A stretch of DNA of 64,000 nt from Dicyema japonicum. Its lineage: Eukaryota > Dicyemida > Rhombozoa > Dicyemidae. The first letter of the stretch is position 1. Every line of letters starts with the position of its first letter. Where the stretch lies: contig RDEW01000014.1 in assembly GCA_011109175.1 (NCBI GenBank), forward strand, positions 568,042 through 632,041, read 5' to 3'. This document shows, in pieces, positions 1 to 10,199 of this stretch. The translations under genes were made by a program, and so were the position numbers. A model generated the notes under the pieces. The model ran no database searches. It saw only the letters and a program-made list of their open reading frames with translations, and was not told the DNA's origin.

Positions 1-2
1 TT

Positions 3-545
3 ATTGCCTCGAGGGATGTGAGTATTGTGGATTCAACGAGAAGAATACAGGACAATATGAATAAATTAAGTTCATGGCTTTGGAAAAATCAATTGACTGA
101 TAGCCCGGAGAAGTCGGTGTCGACCATATTCACGACAAACAGAAGACTATGGAAAGTATCAATTGACGTCACACTGGATGGAAGATTATCCCGCAAAACA
201 AATACAGAAAATCCTGGGAGTCACCTTGGACACCTTCTTAATCATTACAAAACATGTCGAAAATATGTTATTGACTTGTACGAGGAAAATCAACTTCTTG
301 AAGGCGTTCTTGTGAAACCTAAGAAACATGAAAAGATCTGAGTGACTGGTAGTCATATGCAAACAGTTTATCGAGGCGACAATAGGATACGCATGTTAAT
401 ATCAGGGGATCTTACCTTTCTACAATGAATTGGACAGATCTGCAAAATTCAAGTGAAGGAAGCAAACCTTCTAAGGAAATCTTCATCGTGTGGAAATCCT
501 CCAAGAAACCTTGAAAAATATGATAGAGGCAATTGAACACTACCT
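3..545 (+). mobile_element. LINE-J reverse transcriptase fragment
   Basis: The first frame reads 'IASRDV' at the window edge, the segment that follows the Y(V/A)DD catalytic motif in the copy at 22.0-22.8 kb. It continues through 'KLSSWLWKNQL' to a degraded form of the 'ILGVTLD' motif. After the stop near 341 the homology resumes in another frame ('KQFIEATIGYAC'), matching the same relative copy. This is the C-terminal RT/thumb part of a Jockey-like element. It is frameshifted, cut by the window edge and not functional. Confidence 0.75.
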
Positions 546-589
546 GTGAAGGACTCTTTATGTGGACCCGCCCATATCGGAAAATGTCT

Positions 590-640
590 TAACCAAATAA
601 CTACAAAAAAAACCGTCTTAACCAATAACTAGTAATTCAC
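590..640 (-). mobile_element. LINE-J 3' tail, two degenerate copies
   Basis: Read on the minus strand, 'TAGTTATTGGTTAAGACGG' occurs here and again in the tail of the LINE-J copy near 22.07 kb. A slightly altered second copy lies at 590-605. The orientation is opposite to the LINE fragment just upstream, so two insertions probably meet tail to tail. Confidence 0.4.
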
Positions 641-691
641 TCGATTATTTGTCCGTCTTAATATTTTATATGACAATGATCTCCTCAAAGA

Positions 692-788
692 CCATCGCCC
701 CCTGATCAGAAAAATCGCTCCTTGACAAAAAAATCGCTCCCTTGAAAAAAAATCGGGCGATTCGCCCCTCGCTGAGAACCATTGGTTT
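692..788. mobile_element. hAT-like terminus with subterminal repeats
   Basis: Three units built on 'ATCGCTCC'/'ATCGCCCC' are followed by the palindrome 'GGGCGATTCGCCC' and then 'GCTGAGAACCATTGGTTT'. On the minus strand the end reads 'CAATGGTTCTCAGCG', close to the CAGTGGTTCTCAA-type termini of hAT elements. No transposase is attached, so it is a relic or a non-autonomous copy. The opposite end was not found. Confidence 0.45.
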
Positions 789-917
789 AAACAATAATAA
801 AAATTTTTTCTAAATTGAGAGTAATGTGGAATGATATTTTTCAATTAGCTGCATACTTATCGAGAAATATTTTTTTTAATTATTAATTAAAAAAACTTAA
901 TAAATCTAGATTCCAGA

Positions 918-984
918 TACAGTAAATTCTCTCGAATCCGCCAATTTCGGGGATCGGCAAAAATCTGACGGATTCGAGAGACTT
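918..984. repeat. pogo/Tigger-like terminal inverted repeat
   Basis: A TA dinucleotide precedes 'CAGTAAATTCTCTCGAATCC', as expected for pogo-type ends inserted at TA. The 12-mer 'CTCTCGAATCCG' at 929-940 has an exact inverted copy at 969-980. It lies about 170 bp beyond the transposase relic at 1150-2092 (-) and could be that element's terminus. The matching far end was not recognised. Confidence 0.5.
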
Positions 985-1149
985 TTGATTTTTTATCCAT
1001 TAATAATGTAAATCAAAAAAATTATTTATAAGAAAAAAATCAGTAAGTTTTGATTAGCATCTTTTTATAGTACGGATCATTGAAGATCCAAGCTTTCAAT
1101 AGACTCAAGATTTTCGACATTAAAGAATTCTTCTTGATTATAGAATTCT

Positions 1150-2092
1150 TTTAATTTATTTAAAGGCTAGGAAAGCCTCGCTAATAGCTATACCTTTCAG
1201 ACTTTCTTCAAGGGGTTCTTCACTATCAATTTCTTGTTCTGATTCTCCAAATCATTCAAATCAAGTTCTTCATTTTCATTGTAGTCAATTTCGATATTAA
1301 GTCTCTCTTCCAAAGGATCATATATGTTCATTTTGTCTAGATTATATTCGTAATTTTTAATAACAAGGTTTTCATAATTTATATTTTCAATGTTTTGAAT
1401 CCATTTTGCGTGCATTTTAATATTAAAGAACTATCTATCTAGTTCCAAGCATTGACTGAAACTCTGTTTCAATACTTTATAACCTGATTTAAGGTTACTA
1501 CAAACACTCTTGGAGATATCATTTTGTAAAATAAACCAGTTTAGTCCGCATTATAAACATTTTGAGCTCCTTGGAGATTCATTTTATTTTGATTAATTTA
1601 ATAAAATCTGATACCACATTAGGGTCAAAATTTAAAGTTGCAGATTCTCCATGCATATTTTGTAACTTCAAACCTTTCCTCTTTTTAAATTTAACAAGCT
1701 CCCTTTGGTTCCTTTGAAATCAGTGATCCCTCGTTTCGATGCAAATGTTTTGACTTTCTCAGTAATAATTTAATCGTTCAAATGGCTCTTTTAACATCCA
1801 TTGAATTAACCAAAGAAATCGTATCATAATCGATTTCACTAAACTTTAAATATTCTTTGCGAAAAATTTCAGATCGTAAGTTATTCAACATATTTTCAGA
1901 TCCTCATTTACTTCTCAGATCATCAATAGATCTAAGAGAAATAGGTGCATTATATTTTTTGGAAAAAATTTCTGAAATTTTCATCGAAAGTAATTCAATA
2001 TTCGATTCAATAAACTTTAAAATGGCAATTTTTTGTTTGTTTTTTAATCGTGTATAGCTACGTTTCATGAAAACAACAATAAACAATGACAA
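1150..2092 (-). pseudogene. Tigger/pogo (CENP-B HTH, DDE_1) transposase relic
   Basis: The N-terminal piece (about 1904-2092) reads 'KRSYTRLKNKQKIAILKFIE', like the first helices of the CENP-B helix-turn-helix. Further on, in other frames, 'VYNADQTGLFYKM' matches the conserved 'NADETGLFYKM' of Tigger/pogo DDE domains. The 3' part (1197-1415) is the acidic, asparagine-rich C-terminus usual in this family. Frames are broken repeatedly, so this is a dead transposase. The identification rests on the NADQTGLFYKM motif and the HTH together. Confidence 0.7.
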
Positions 2093-2344
2093 CGTGATAA
2101 TAAGTTATTTGAAAAATTATTTAAAATTAAGAGAACTGAAATACAATTTTTGAATATCCTTGATGCGTCTTCTTGGGTGAAGTAAGTTTTCCCTTATCAT
2201 TTATAAACAAATATTGACATAATCTGGATGATAAATTACTCCGTAGTTAATTTTAATAGATTACTTCCAGATATCTTAAAATTAAAATTCCATTTCAAAC
2301 ATAATTATAGTTATTTTTTACTTCAGTAAAATTTTTACAAAATT
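2093..2344. other. AT-rich spacer
   Basis: Low-complexity AT-rich sequence. I see no coding frame or repeat shared with the rest of the window. Confidence 0.5.
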
Positions 2345-2425
2345 GCACTGCTGGTTATTTGAGCAAATCTCAGACGCCATCTTTAGACGGGATAGCCACG
2401 TAGTCAGGGCAGCCGCTATACGACA
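2345..2425 (+). mobile_element. LINE-C 3' end
   Basis: The stretch carries 'GGTTATTTGAGC', then a degraded 'GAGAGGGAATAGC', then 'CACGTAGTCAGGGCAGCC'. This is the recurrent 3' terminus of LINE-C also seen at 18.3, 32.2, 34.2, 41.2 and 47.3 kb, where it encodes the last residues of the ORF ('FERISLAILRGN'). Confidence 0.6.
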
Positions 2426-2776
2426 ATTTACTCTCTTTTTTTCTTAAATAAAAAAATAATATTCAACAATTTCAAAACAATTTCCCCTTCTGACAGGAAT
2501 TATTTTGGGTAGATAGCCAATTTTAATAAAATTTTCTGTTTTTTATGCAATTTTCTACACTTTTTCATAGAGGAAGTAAAACGATATCCTATACCCTTAA
2601 ACAAATTTTGTGAAATTTACTGTTTAACTTATGCAAGGAAAACCATATTCGACTAAGCATTAGTGATCTCAAACTTATCAGTTAGCACCTTAAATAAATG
2701 TTAAGGTTTAAATAATTAGGTTTTTTAATAAAAATAATAATCTGTCCCCGACATAATTATTTTATTGCACAGGATA

Positions 2777-3032
2777 ATGGACTCTGATTTAAACACGCAA
2801 AACATCGAGGATTCTTAGACTCACCTTTGATTAGGAACTCTCTTTTATCTGACATGTTGAGAACAAAGTTACTTCTGTATGAAGAAAATGAAAATTTTAA
2901 AAGTGCTCTCGAAACACTTAAAGACAAAACTGGGAGTTTATGAACGATTTTCCGACCTACGATGACGTATGCAAGTGCTTCGTGGGCAATGCAAAATTCA
3001 CGGTCCTCGTAAAAGTACAACCTATTATTTAA
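2777..3032 (+). CDS. possible small coiled-coil protein, frameshifted
   Basis: An ATG at 2777 opens a frame that can be followed for about 85 codons if two one-base deletions are allowed, near 2813 and 2938. The middle, 'LLLYEENENFKSALETLKDK', is strongly helical and coiled-coil-like. The end, 'YDDVCKCFVGNAKF', could form a beta hairpin. The helix/hairpin layout resembles a small prefoldin-type subunit, but the similarity is too weak to name it. It sits between LINE debris and has no visible intron. The minus strand also has an 87-codon frame here, which may be the shadow or the real one. Confidence 0.3.
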
Positions 3033-3034
3033 AA

Positions 3035-3420
3035 TCTTCTAATTATTATTATTAAAACCAAAAATCACCTACAAATTAAAAAACTACATAGCCGTCTGGT
3101 GATTCCGGACGCCTCGACTAGCCATCTCATTCTTGCTCGGTGTTTCTCGGGTTCCAACGCATTTCCGGATTGGGCAGGGGTTTCTAACTTTTTTGAGGGG
3201 TAGTAAGGCTCCGGTTTTCTTCACTAATTCCTCAAATAGTGTAGGGTTTAGAGGTGTCTGGGAAAACCTTTGCATAGCCTTATTGGCCATTTTTTGGAAT
3301 GTATTGATTTTTTCCATATTCGCGTTTAATAGTTTGGTATCCCATGCAATTAAATTACAACGAAAATTCTTAAAGGCTGCAGTCTACCGAGCTGCCCCCT
3401 GTTTCATATAATATCGAAAT
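3035..3420 (-). mobile_element. LINE-like ORF end with TAA-type tail
   Basis: The minus frame at 3084-3317 ('MANKAMQRFSQTP' to 'ASRGVRNHQTAM') is followed after its stop by 'GTTTTAATAATAATAATT', the TAA-rich tail seen on other LINEs here. The C-terminal style fits a Jockey-like ORF2 end, but no catalytic motif is present. Confidence 0.35.
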
Positions 3421-3469
3421 ATCTACAAACATGTAAAAAGTTTGAGCCGATCCATGTCCTATGAGAACA

Positions 3470-3598
3470 GTAGTACATGATTCTCGACCCTGCCGGACTC
3501 TTACCCTCCTTTATCTTTCTGGGTTCACATAGTTAGTTGAGAATTTTTATTTCTTTATCTTTGCTCCAGTTATCCTGGGGGTAATAATAAGTAATTTG
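3470..3598 (+). mobile_element. LINE-J 3' tail
   Basis: 'GGGTTCACATAGTTAGTTG', then a T-rich stretch, then 'ATCCTGGGGGTAATAATAA' matches the 3' end of LINE-J copies at 31.99, 45.63 and 53.3 kb. No coding part remains. Confidence 0.5.
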
Positions 3599-3790
3599 CC
3601 ACTCACGATAGAAATAGATGTCTACTGATGGATCATTAGGTTTCAGAACGTCAAAGCATTTGAGTGTAAATAGACATCCCAGTTCTTGAAAAAATAGTGA
3701 CTTCCTGATTATATCTCCAGTTACCTTGACAACAATTTCGCAGAAATTGAACCTGTCCAAGAGACCTCCTTATTTTTTCTTTTGAGAATT
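3599..3790 (-). other. unidentified coding-like stretch
   Basis: The minus frame reads through 'DRFNFCEIVVKVTGD' and 'CLFTLKCFDVLKPND' without stops and has protein-like composition. A LINE tail interrupts its 3' side at 3598. I do not recognise the protein. It may be an exon of a gene broken by the insertion, or simply an open frame. Confidence 0.2.
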
Positions 3791-4037
3791 CTCTGTCTTT
3801 TTTGGAACAGAAAATGAATTTACCACGTTGCTAATATTTATGAAAGTTAATACATGTGGCGTCCCACAGAAGTTGCTTCCTTTCCTCGAACTAAAAAATC
3901 GTATTCCGCCTCCTCTGTCAAGCATGGCTACAGCATGGAGTAGTTTTTTTATTTACGGATAAAAAGTAACAATTCAAAAAGTAACTAAACTCATTCATAT
4001 ATATAAAAAACAAAATTCACAACCAATAATAAAGTGA
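3791..4037. other. spacer downstream of TRMT11
   Basis: I see no convincing gene or repeat. The part next to TRMT11 is AT-rich and is probably its 3' untranslated region. Confidence 0.4.
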
Positions 4038-5316
4038 TCAATATCTCTTCTCATAAAGTACAAGAAAACGTGAATAACCACACAATTTCTGTTCACACTT
4101 TTCCATCAAAAACAATGAAGTGTTCATAAGCAAATCTGCAATTTCACTCCAACAGACACATGGTATGAAGAATACGAGTTACCCCCTCGTCTTAACATCG
4201 TTTCAGAGAACTTTAATAAGCGTTGATAAATCGCATAAGGATCCACAGAACCCTGTCCATTCTTCTTCAAGCTCTCCCGCACTCCATAAGGTGCTAAAGA
4301 CAATATTACAAACTCAAATACGGTCTGTGATGATAGCATCATATTTAAAGTGATTCCTCTTTCAGCGGTAATCTGTAAAAGTCCGCAGCCAAAACGTCAA
4401 TTAGTCTGTCAGAGAGATCATACTGGAAGAAATTGGCTGCATTGGACTCACGTCGTTGTCTCCACGTCTTTTTCGCCCGAGTAGACCGTCCTCGCCCTTT
4501 GAGAAGAGTCAGATCCAATTCTGATCCAAGGACAAAGGCACCGTCGTGGGCAGCAGCCAACAAAATACTGCCTGTCCCCACAAAAGGATCTAACACAAGT
4601 CTACCAGACGAACAACACGCAAAATTGCTCATCAAAAAAGCCATAAGCGGATCCATAGATGTTCTTCCTAAAATTCATTCTCAATATAACCTATGAAAAC
4701 TCGATTCTTTAAAGAATACGCCTTATTTAAGACGTATTTACGACCTCTTTTAAGTAAAACTCCTAGGAAAATTCGACTAGGGACTTTCTCCTTAGCTTTG
4801 TAATATTCAAGCAATCCAAATTCGACGTCAGGGTTCTTTAGGCAAACGTCACAGTCAAAAATTGAATAATTCATAAAATCTAATTTCTAATATTAACATA
4901 AATTAGTTTTTTTATAAAAAATTTACTTTAAACTTTTCATGTTGTTCCTCAATCGAAATTTTTATATTAACAGTTTCCAAGTGATAAGACCAAGTTAGGT
5001 TCTGAGAATTAAGCAGAGGGTCGTTACAAGTGCTATAATCTCCGAGAAACTCATCCCACGTAAACCCGTCGGCTATAAATCTGTATGCTGCTCTTGTATT
5101 GATTGACACAAGTTTACTTTATTAAAATAGACCGCTCAGTGAAAATTTCGAAATTTTTCTCAGTCATTGTGCATTTTAGAAATGGTCCGTGGAGTTCAAT
5201 ACTTGAAATGTCGAATTCGGGAAGAAGAGATCTCAATTCCTGAAATAACTCCTTCTTATTACAGGAATCCAAAAGTTTTCTAATTGAAGTGAATAGTGAA
5301 GAATATAAATTGGCAT
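4038..5316 (-). CDS. TRMT11: tRNA (guanine10-N2)-methyltransferase, TRMT11-like
   Basis: Catalytic subunit (Trm11 family) that methylates G10 of cytosolic tRNAs with SAM, working with TRM112. Spliced order: an N-terminal THUMP-like part ('ELRSLLPEFDISS'), then 'RVFIGRTSMDPLMAF' (animal 'HFIGNTSMD'), SAM motif I 'LDPFVGTGSILLAAAHDGA', catalytic 'AIITDPPYGVRES', and a C-terminus ending 'EKCEQKLCGYS'. Five GT-AG introns restore the frame: 5240-5262 (23 nt), 5093-5117 (25), 4887-4926 (40), 4668-4690 (23) and 4294-4321 (28). The last splits the DPPY codons. One-base shifts remain near 4365 and 4182. The start at 5316 is chosen because intron 1 then joins in phase. About 380 residues, shorter than vertebrate TRMT11, mostly at the C-terminus. 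Confidence 0.85.
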
Positions 5317-5395
5317 CACTAGATCGAACGTGGAATTATTAAAATTATTTAAACAAATGTTTTTATTTATTTATAAAAATCTTGTAAAAAATATT

Positions 5396-5695
5396 TTAAA
5401 TTCTTAAGTCGATAGAATGTTTTAGTGGTAGCATATTTTTATTAACAGGATGTTCACTTAGCTTCGTGATGGACTCCAATATATAATGCAGCCACATGAC
5501 CATCATCGAATGATTAACTGTCACAGTCCAGATCTGCGAGACGCCTGAGCCGCCATGCTCAAGATACGAAAAAAATATTTTTAATAAAATTTCATTGTAA
5601 GAAATTATCAATATTAAAAAATAAAACTTATATATAATTTTTTTGAAAATATCAATTATAAAATATGGTTCTAGTGGAATTAACACGCGCAGCAA
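5396..5695 (-). other. 99-codon open frame, unidentified
   Basis: The frame starts with a hydrophobic, AT-biased run and ends '..VMWLHYILESITKLSEHP..'. The block 'TCTGGACTGTGACA' within it recurs in opposite orientation at about 6598. It may therefore be repeat-derived rather than a gene. No family recognised. Confidence 0.2.
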
Positions 5696-5769
5696 TTTAA
5701 AAAATTAAGATTTCAGTGAATCGGAAACGATACGCTCAAATTTTCAGTTTCAAGAAATCCGAAGCGTGC

Positions 5770-6300
5770 ATTACTAAAAATGGTCAAGAGTTGCGATTCT
5801 TTTTTATTGTGGAAGCTAAATTAAAACTAAAATATATTGAAGTTGTATATTTGTTAATTTAAATTAGGCTCAACATAATCTAAATCACTTTGGACGTGAT
5901 AAATTATATAGTTTATTGTCACTTAGCATTTATGATGCAAGACGTAGTGAAGTGGCTACTGTGGTATCTAAATGTGTTTATTTCAGGTAAATTATTTATT
6001 CTAACAATTTTAGTCTGAACGAATGCTTGCGGCTAAACAAGTAATTACGGAAAATATTATCAAATCAGGCGAAGAATGAAAAACCGTAGAAATGGAAATA
6101 CGACGAAATTGAAGATGGCGATGAAATTTTAATACGCCACAACGGGGACGCAAACGTAGCTAATAGAAAATACCCCTTATACGGCCAAATCTCAACGAAA
6201 AATATACTGTAACAAATACCGAAGGAGAAATGATCAAATTCTAGATGATGAAGATAAAGAATTTAACACCATACATATAAGCCAGGTCAAAAAGTTATGA
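5770..6300 (+). other. probable multi-exon gene, unidentified
   Basis: Several coding-like blocks are separated by intron-sized gaps with GT-AG ends: 'TKNGQELRFFFIVEAKLKL' up to 5838, a 23-nt gap, 'AQHNLNHFGRDKLYSLLSL' then 'YDARRSEVATVVSKCVYF' up to 5988, a 27-nt gap, and then 'ERMLAAKQVITENIIKSGEE'. A last block reads 'IEDGDEILIRHNGD'. Phases do not all agree and one in-frame TAG remains, so exon joins are uncertain. The composition is that of a conserved soluble protein, but I cannot name it. Confidence 0.35.
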
Positions 6301-6714
6301 TAATTTTAATTTTTTGATTTGTTTTCTTTGAAAATATTGTATCAATTAAAATAACATTTTAATAAATTTTATTGCTAAAATAGTTTGGTCAACTATTTTC
6401 GTGAATTTTTAAATAAAATGAAAAAACGTTACATTCAATTAATGATTTTGATGGAATGTTGGTTTACAGGAAATCACGATCTTTAAAATAATAGGGAAAA
6501 AATTAATAATTTCAGACATTTAATCAAAAGATCAAGAAAAAAACTTCAGAAATGTAATTTTTATTAACAATTATTAGTATTTTTAAAATCTCGCAGCTCT
6601 GGACTGTGACATTAACTTCCATATAACAGAATGGAGATACATGTGCTCATTGATGACCATTGGTCAAAAAATACCCCAAACTGAAAAATATAATCACATT
6701 ACAAGATCCTAAAA
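6301..6714. other. AT-rich spacer
   Basis: No gene seen. The only notable feature is the 'CTCTGGACTGTGACATTAAC' block near 6597, shared in inverted orientation with about 5515-5535. Confidence 0.4.
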
Positions 6715-7000
6715 CTGTCCGAACTTTTTGGAGACATGCTGCGCTTTGCTTCTACAACTCACGAGAATTATGCGGTGGAAATGTATTTCATGGATGAATA
6801 TTGAACAGATTATCTTCAAAACTCTCTCGGTTGTTCTCAACGGTGACCTAACAAAAATCAATAATAAACTATTTACACAAGATCTCGACAACCTACGAAA
6901 AAAAACACTGAACAGGGTAGTCTGGAAGAAGCTAGTTGACAGGATCTGTCAGGTGGCACAAGAGGAATTAACCTTGCTATTATTTTTCAAACAGTGATTT
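6715..7000 (+). mobile_element. LINE-D C-terminal fragment
   Basis: 'RLFGDMLRF' followed by 'DNLRKKTLNRVVWKKLVDRI' matches the LINE-D C-terminal signature ('RWRLFGHVLR' to 'DDLDSLRDLAMNRRAW') seen intact at 60.2 kb. The copy is 5'-truncated and frameshifted. Confidence 0.65.
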
Positions 7001-7184
7001 TAATAATTGTTGGTTAAATAAAATGGATAAAAGTCCTTGTCTTTTTTCTCGTCATCAAGGACAAGGTGACGGGTTCAGGAGACATTTGAAACCCGATGTT
7101 CTGAAACGTTGTACGTAGCATCCAAATTTTTGGGTCAGAAATATAATCTTTTTATGATCCTTCTAAGCATCCTAATTTGTCTTA

Positions 7185-7383
7185 TGACTCCACGTTGGGA
7201 CTTGTTCCTCAATTTTTTTCTAGTGCCACGTGGTGCTATGTGGCTAATTGGTTAAAGTTTTCTGCTTGTTTTGTCTGTTTCTTCTCCCTTACTTGCTAAA
7301 GTGGGGTCATTTTATCCACTTGTCTCAAGAGGCGCCTTGTGTCAGTCTGACACGAAAAAGGATGATTTGCTTTCCCCCACTCC
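7185..7383 (+). mobile_element. SINE1 5' body fragment abutting CCDC174
   Basis: The segment 'GCCACGTGGTGCTATGTGGC' to 'TTTGCTTTCCCCCACTCC' is SINE1 body, as at 8.8 and 58.2 kb. It stops at 'CCCACTCC', and the next bases, 'AG' and onward, are the first recognisable CCDC174 codons. The SINE therefore supplies the pyrimidine tract and AG directly in front of the exon. Confidence 0.7.
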
Positions 7384-8093
7384 AGAAAATCTCAACTCTA
7401 CGAATCTCTCAACAATGGAAGCTCTGATCCGTCACAGAAAATCTCTTCCTCGTGGATTTTAGCAGAAAAGAGATCTCCACCTCTCATTATGACGAAATAG
7501 ATCTTTCTTCCAATGAATTCAGCCTAATGAGTCAAAAATGACAAAGAAACCCGAAAAGGTGTTTTATGAGGATATTTTGGGGGATGGTTTTTTTTATTAT
7601 GACTTTTTTTAGAAATGAGAGCTCATGGTGTCTCGTATTACAATCTATCACGTGACGAAGGGGAGAGAATGAGGCAGCTGAAGATGTTTGATGACTTTGA
7701 GAAGGAGGCTGAAGCGAAAAGAAAGGAACATAATAAGAAGGTCGAAGAACGACAGTCCGCTTTGGCTGAGAGACTGAATAAAATTAAACGGAAAAAGCTC
7801 AGAGAAGCGGGACTTGACCCAGAACTTTTTGGTGGAGGTTGTTTTTGTTGATGAATGCAGTGGATTCTTACGAGGAAGTCGTTGTCGCCAAAAGAGACCC
7901 TTCACCCGAGACTGTTGTCGAACAAAAATCATTGGAGGTGAATAAGGAAGATCATGAAGTAAGAGAATGGGATGTTGGGAAACGGAATTACTCGAAGACA
8001 ACCCGTTTGGATGACAGTGAGTTTGAGAGGGACCGCAAGTACTATGAAAATAAAAGAAGTCAGAGAGATCTTGAATTTGCCCCTTATTATTGA
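7384..8093 (+). CDS. CCDC174: CCDC174-like protein, 5' part missing
   Basis: A nuclear coiled-coil protein that in vertebrates associates with the exon-junction complex. Matches in order: 'KSQLYESLNNG' (vertebrate 'AKLYEKMTKGD'), 'NLFLVDFSRK' ('MYLVDFTQK'), 'KVFYEDILGDEMRAHGVSYY' ('VHYEDIRENEARQLGVGYF'), a long charged helix to 'KRKKLREAGLD', then 'VREWDVGK' and 'DLEFAPYY' ('IREWDRGK', 'DPEFAPP'). Two introns, 7587-7612 (26 nt) and 7838-7860 (23 nt), restore the frame. One-base deletions remain near 7424 and at the A run near 7536. The first third of the protein is not found. Homology begins right at a SINE1 breakpoint, so the gene is either truncated or has an upstream exon that I cannot see. 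Confidence 0.75.
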
Positions 8094-8124
8094 CATTTTT
8101 AATTTTTTATTAACTCCTAATATA

Positions 8125-8451
8125 TTAGGGAGACGTTTATGATTATTGGCAACATCAAGTAGAAACATACAAAGTTATATTAACACACTTGAGGCACCAA
8201 AATACTATACTTTGGACCAACCTCTTCCAACTTAATCTGTTGCAGGTGATGCTTCTTAGGACATGCAAATCGTTTGCCCTTTTCATTTGTCGGTTAATTG
8301 GTTTCTCATCGTTGTCGAGGACTTATCCAACTCTGGTGCACTACGACATATCTCTAATACTCTTAATCTCTTCTTCCCCTTCTTAATGGACTCGAGAAAT
8401 CCTGAGATGTTAATTCTCAAATATTTTTTAATAATACGACGAAATGAGTAA
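8125..8451 (+). other. coding-like region downstream of CCDC174
   Basis: After an AG, 'GDVYDYWQHQVETYKV' and then, in another frame, 'CPFHLSVNWFLIVVEDLSNS' ending '..LKYFLIIRRNE' with a stop look coding. I could not find introns that join the blocks cleanly and do not recognise the protein. It may be a separate short gene or further CCDC174 exons, although the latter protein normally ends soon after the EFAP motif. Confidence 0.3.
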
Positions 8452-8804
8452 TTTTTAAGAAGGATTAATTTGGGGTAGTGTAAGGTTAAGTTTGTGGTAG
8501 CACGATAAGAACAGTGAAATTTAAAGAACCTAATAAATTCATGTCACTTAAACTAAAATCAGTTGACTATGTCTATCTGTCTGTGTATGTATGTTTTCAG
8601 TATCGATTTTCCTTACATATCCCTTTAAGATCAAAGTTAGCCAAAAAGGGTTTTTTTTTAATTACGGAACGATGTACTTCTCAAAGTTCCCCTCTCCCAT
8701 GCCTCTGGAATCCATAATCATTAAGAACCGAGGAAAGTCCCGTGAGAATACGACTATCTAGTTATACGACCGATATGGGCTTGTGTGGGCTTTAAGAATC
8801 CTTA
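8452..8804. other. spacer
   Basis: No gene or known repeat recognised. Confidence 0.4.
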
Positions 8805-9175
8805 TTTGTATTATGGCTCCACGTTGGGACTTGTTCATCAATTTTTTTCTAATGCCACGTGGTGCTATGTGGCTATTTGGTTGAAGTTTTCTGCTTGTTT
8901 TGTCTGCTTTCCTGCTAGAGTGGCGTCATGTGATCCACCTGTCTCAATAGGCGCCTAGTGTCAGTCTGGCACGAAAAAAGGATCATTTGCTCTCCCCACT
9001 CCACTGGAGGGGTTTCCACAATTGCAAGGAATGGACGTCTTTTACCTTTTATGCTGGTTCCGGATGGACTTGTGTGACGTTGAAAGACTGTTTCTGTTAC
9101 ATGGAAACTGGATACACTTCATTAGTTCTTAACTTCTTTCTCGGTGTATCCGGGCTTAATTTATTATTATTTTGA
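8805..9175 (+). mobile_element. SINE1 copy lacking the tRNA head
   Basis: The nearly complete body runs from 'GCCACGTGGTGCTATGTGGC' through 'GGCGCCTAGTGTCAGTCTGG' to the 3' end 'TCTTTCTCGGTGTATCCGGG' plus TTATT repeats. The tRNA-like head present in the copy at 58.1 kb is missing. The 3' end resembles the LINE-J 3' end (see findings). Confidence 0.8.
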
Positions 9176-9334
9176 ATTTCCTCACAACCTTTCAATCGTT
9201 TGGGTGTGTGCACCAGTCTCGGGGTTTATAAAATTTCGCCTATAATTTTACATTGCAGGTGAAACGTCTAGTTCCCTTTCGCCTGTGACATAGGAATTCC
9301 TGAGTCATCTAAGGAATCGAATTCCTAAAAGAAT

Positions 9335-9445
9335 AAACATGACGCCAATATTAGTGTCGTACTATTGGCTACTTGAATTGAAGATTTTTTGTTTGTTTCT
9401 TCTGTTCGTCCTCTTCCCTTTTGGCTTAAGGGACGCCTACCTTAT
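9335..9445 (+). mobile_element. SINE1 fragment
   Basis: 'GGCTACTTGAATTGAAGATT' and the following T-rich 'TTGTTTGTTTCTTCTGTTC' match the SINE1 body. It is nearly identical to the fragment at 30.48 kb. Confidence 0.6.
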
Positions 9446-10199
9446 TTTACATTAAAGAAAGCTAACTTGTGATTCACTATATAATGTCGAAAATTATTAG
9501 ATAAGACATCCGGCCACTATCAGAAAGTTTATCGACAAAAATTTCCAACGATCTGTAATAATTGGACTTCCTGGCATAAAATTCTTGTAATTAAATCAGT
9601 GACTGTTTCAACATATGATCGGGAATTTTTGTCAGAAAGCATTGTTTGTTGACAAATTCCACCAAGCACCAATTACTGTGGAAGTATACGGCCTCATTGT
9701 TCTTATTTTCGAGGACATGCTTTCGTCAACCTCGACTACCAAATTCTGACAGCCTATAGCGCTGGTGGTTTGCTTTACTTTTCGTAGAAACATCCCCCAA
9801 TCCACAAATGTGTAGTACTCGATCCTAGTTCTCTACAACACCATTTAAATGATTGGTTGTAAAAAACTCATAAAATAAAAATCGCATGACATCATGGAGA
9901 GACATGTGTGGGGATTTTAAGCATGCTTCTACTGTAATTGGTAGCTCGCAGTATTTTATTTAAAAGATCCACGTTAAAGCTATTAGCCATGTGTCGAAGG
10001 TATTAACTATATTTTCACTAAAAAAATAATATTTTAATTTTTTTTAAATTTTGAAACCTGATCACTATAAACCAAATAATTTTTACATTGAATTTCTGAA
10101 AAAGTGATGCAGAAGTTGAAAAATTAACCATTATTTAAAATAAAATTAATAATTAAAATAAATTTATTAGGGTAATAAAATTTAAAATTTTAATTTGAA
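9446..10199. other. no gene recognised
   Basis: Mixed sequence without a long frame. The last 200 bp before the LAMTOR1-like start are strongly AT-rich and may hold its promoter, but I see no defined element. Confidence 0.4.

Noticed and set aside
629-844. 71-codon minus frame
   Set aside because: It runs across the hAT-like terminal repeats and has no protein similarity.
7271-7462. 63-codon plus frame upstream of CCDC174
   Set aside because: It is composed of SINE1 sequence and then reads CCDC174 in the wrong frame.
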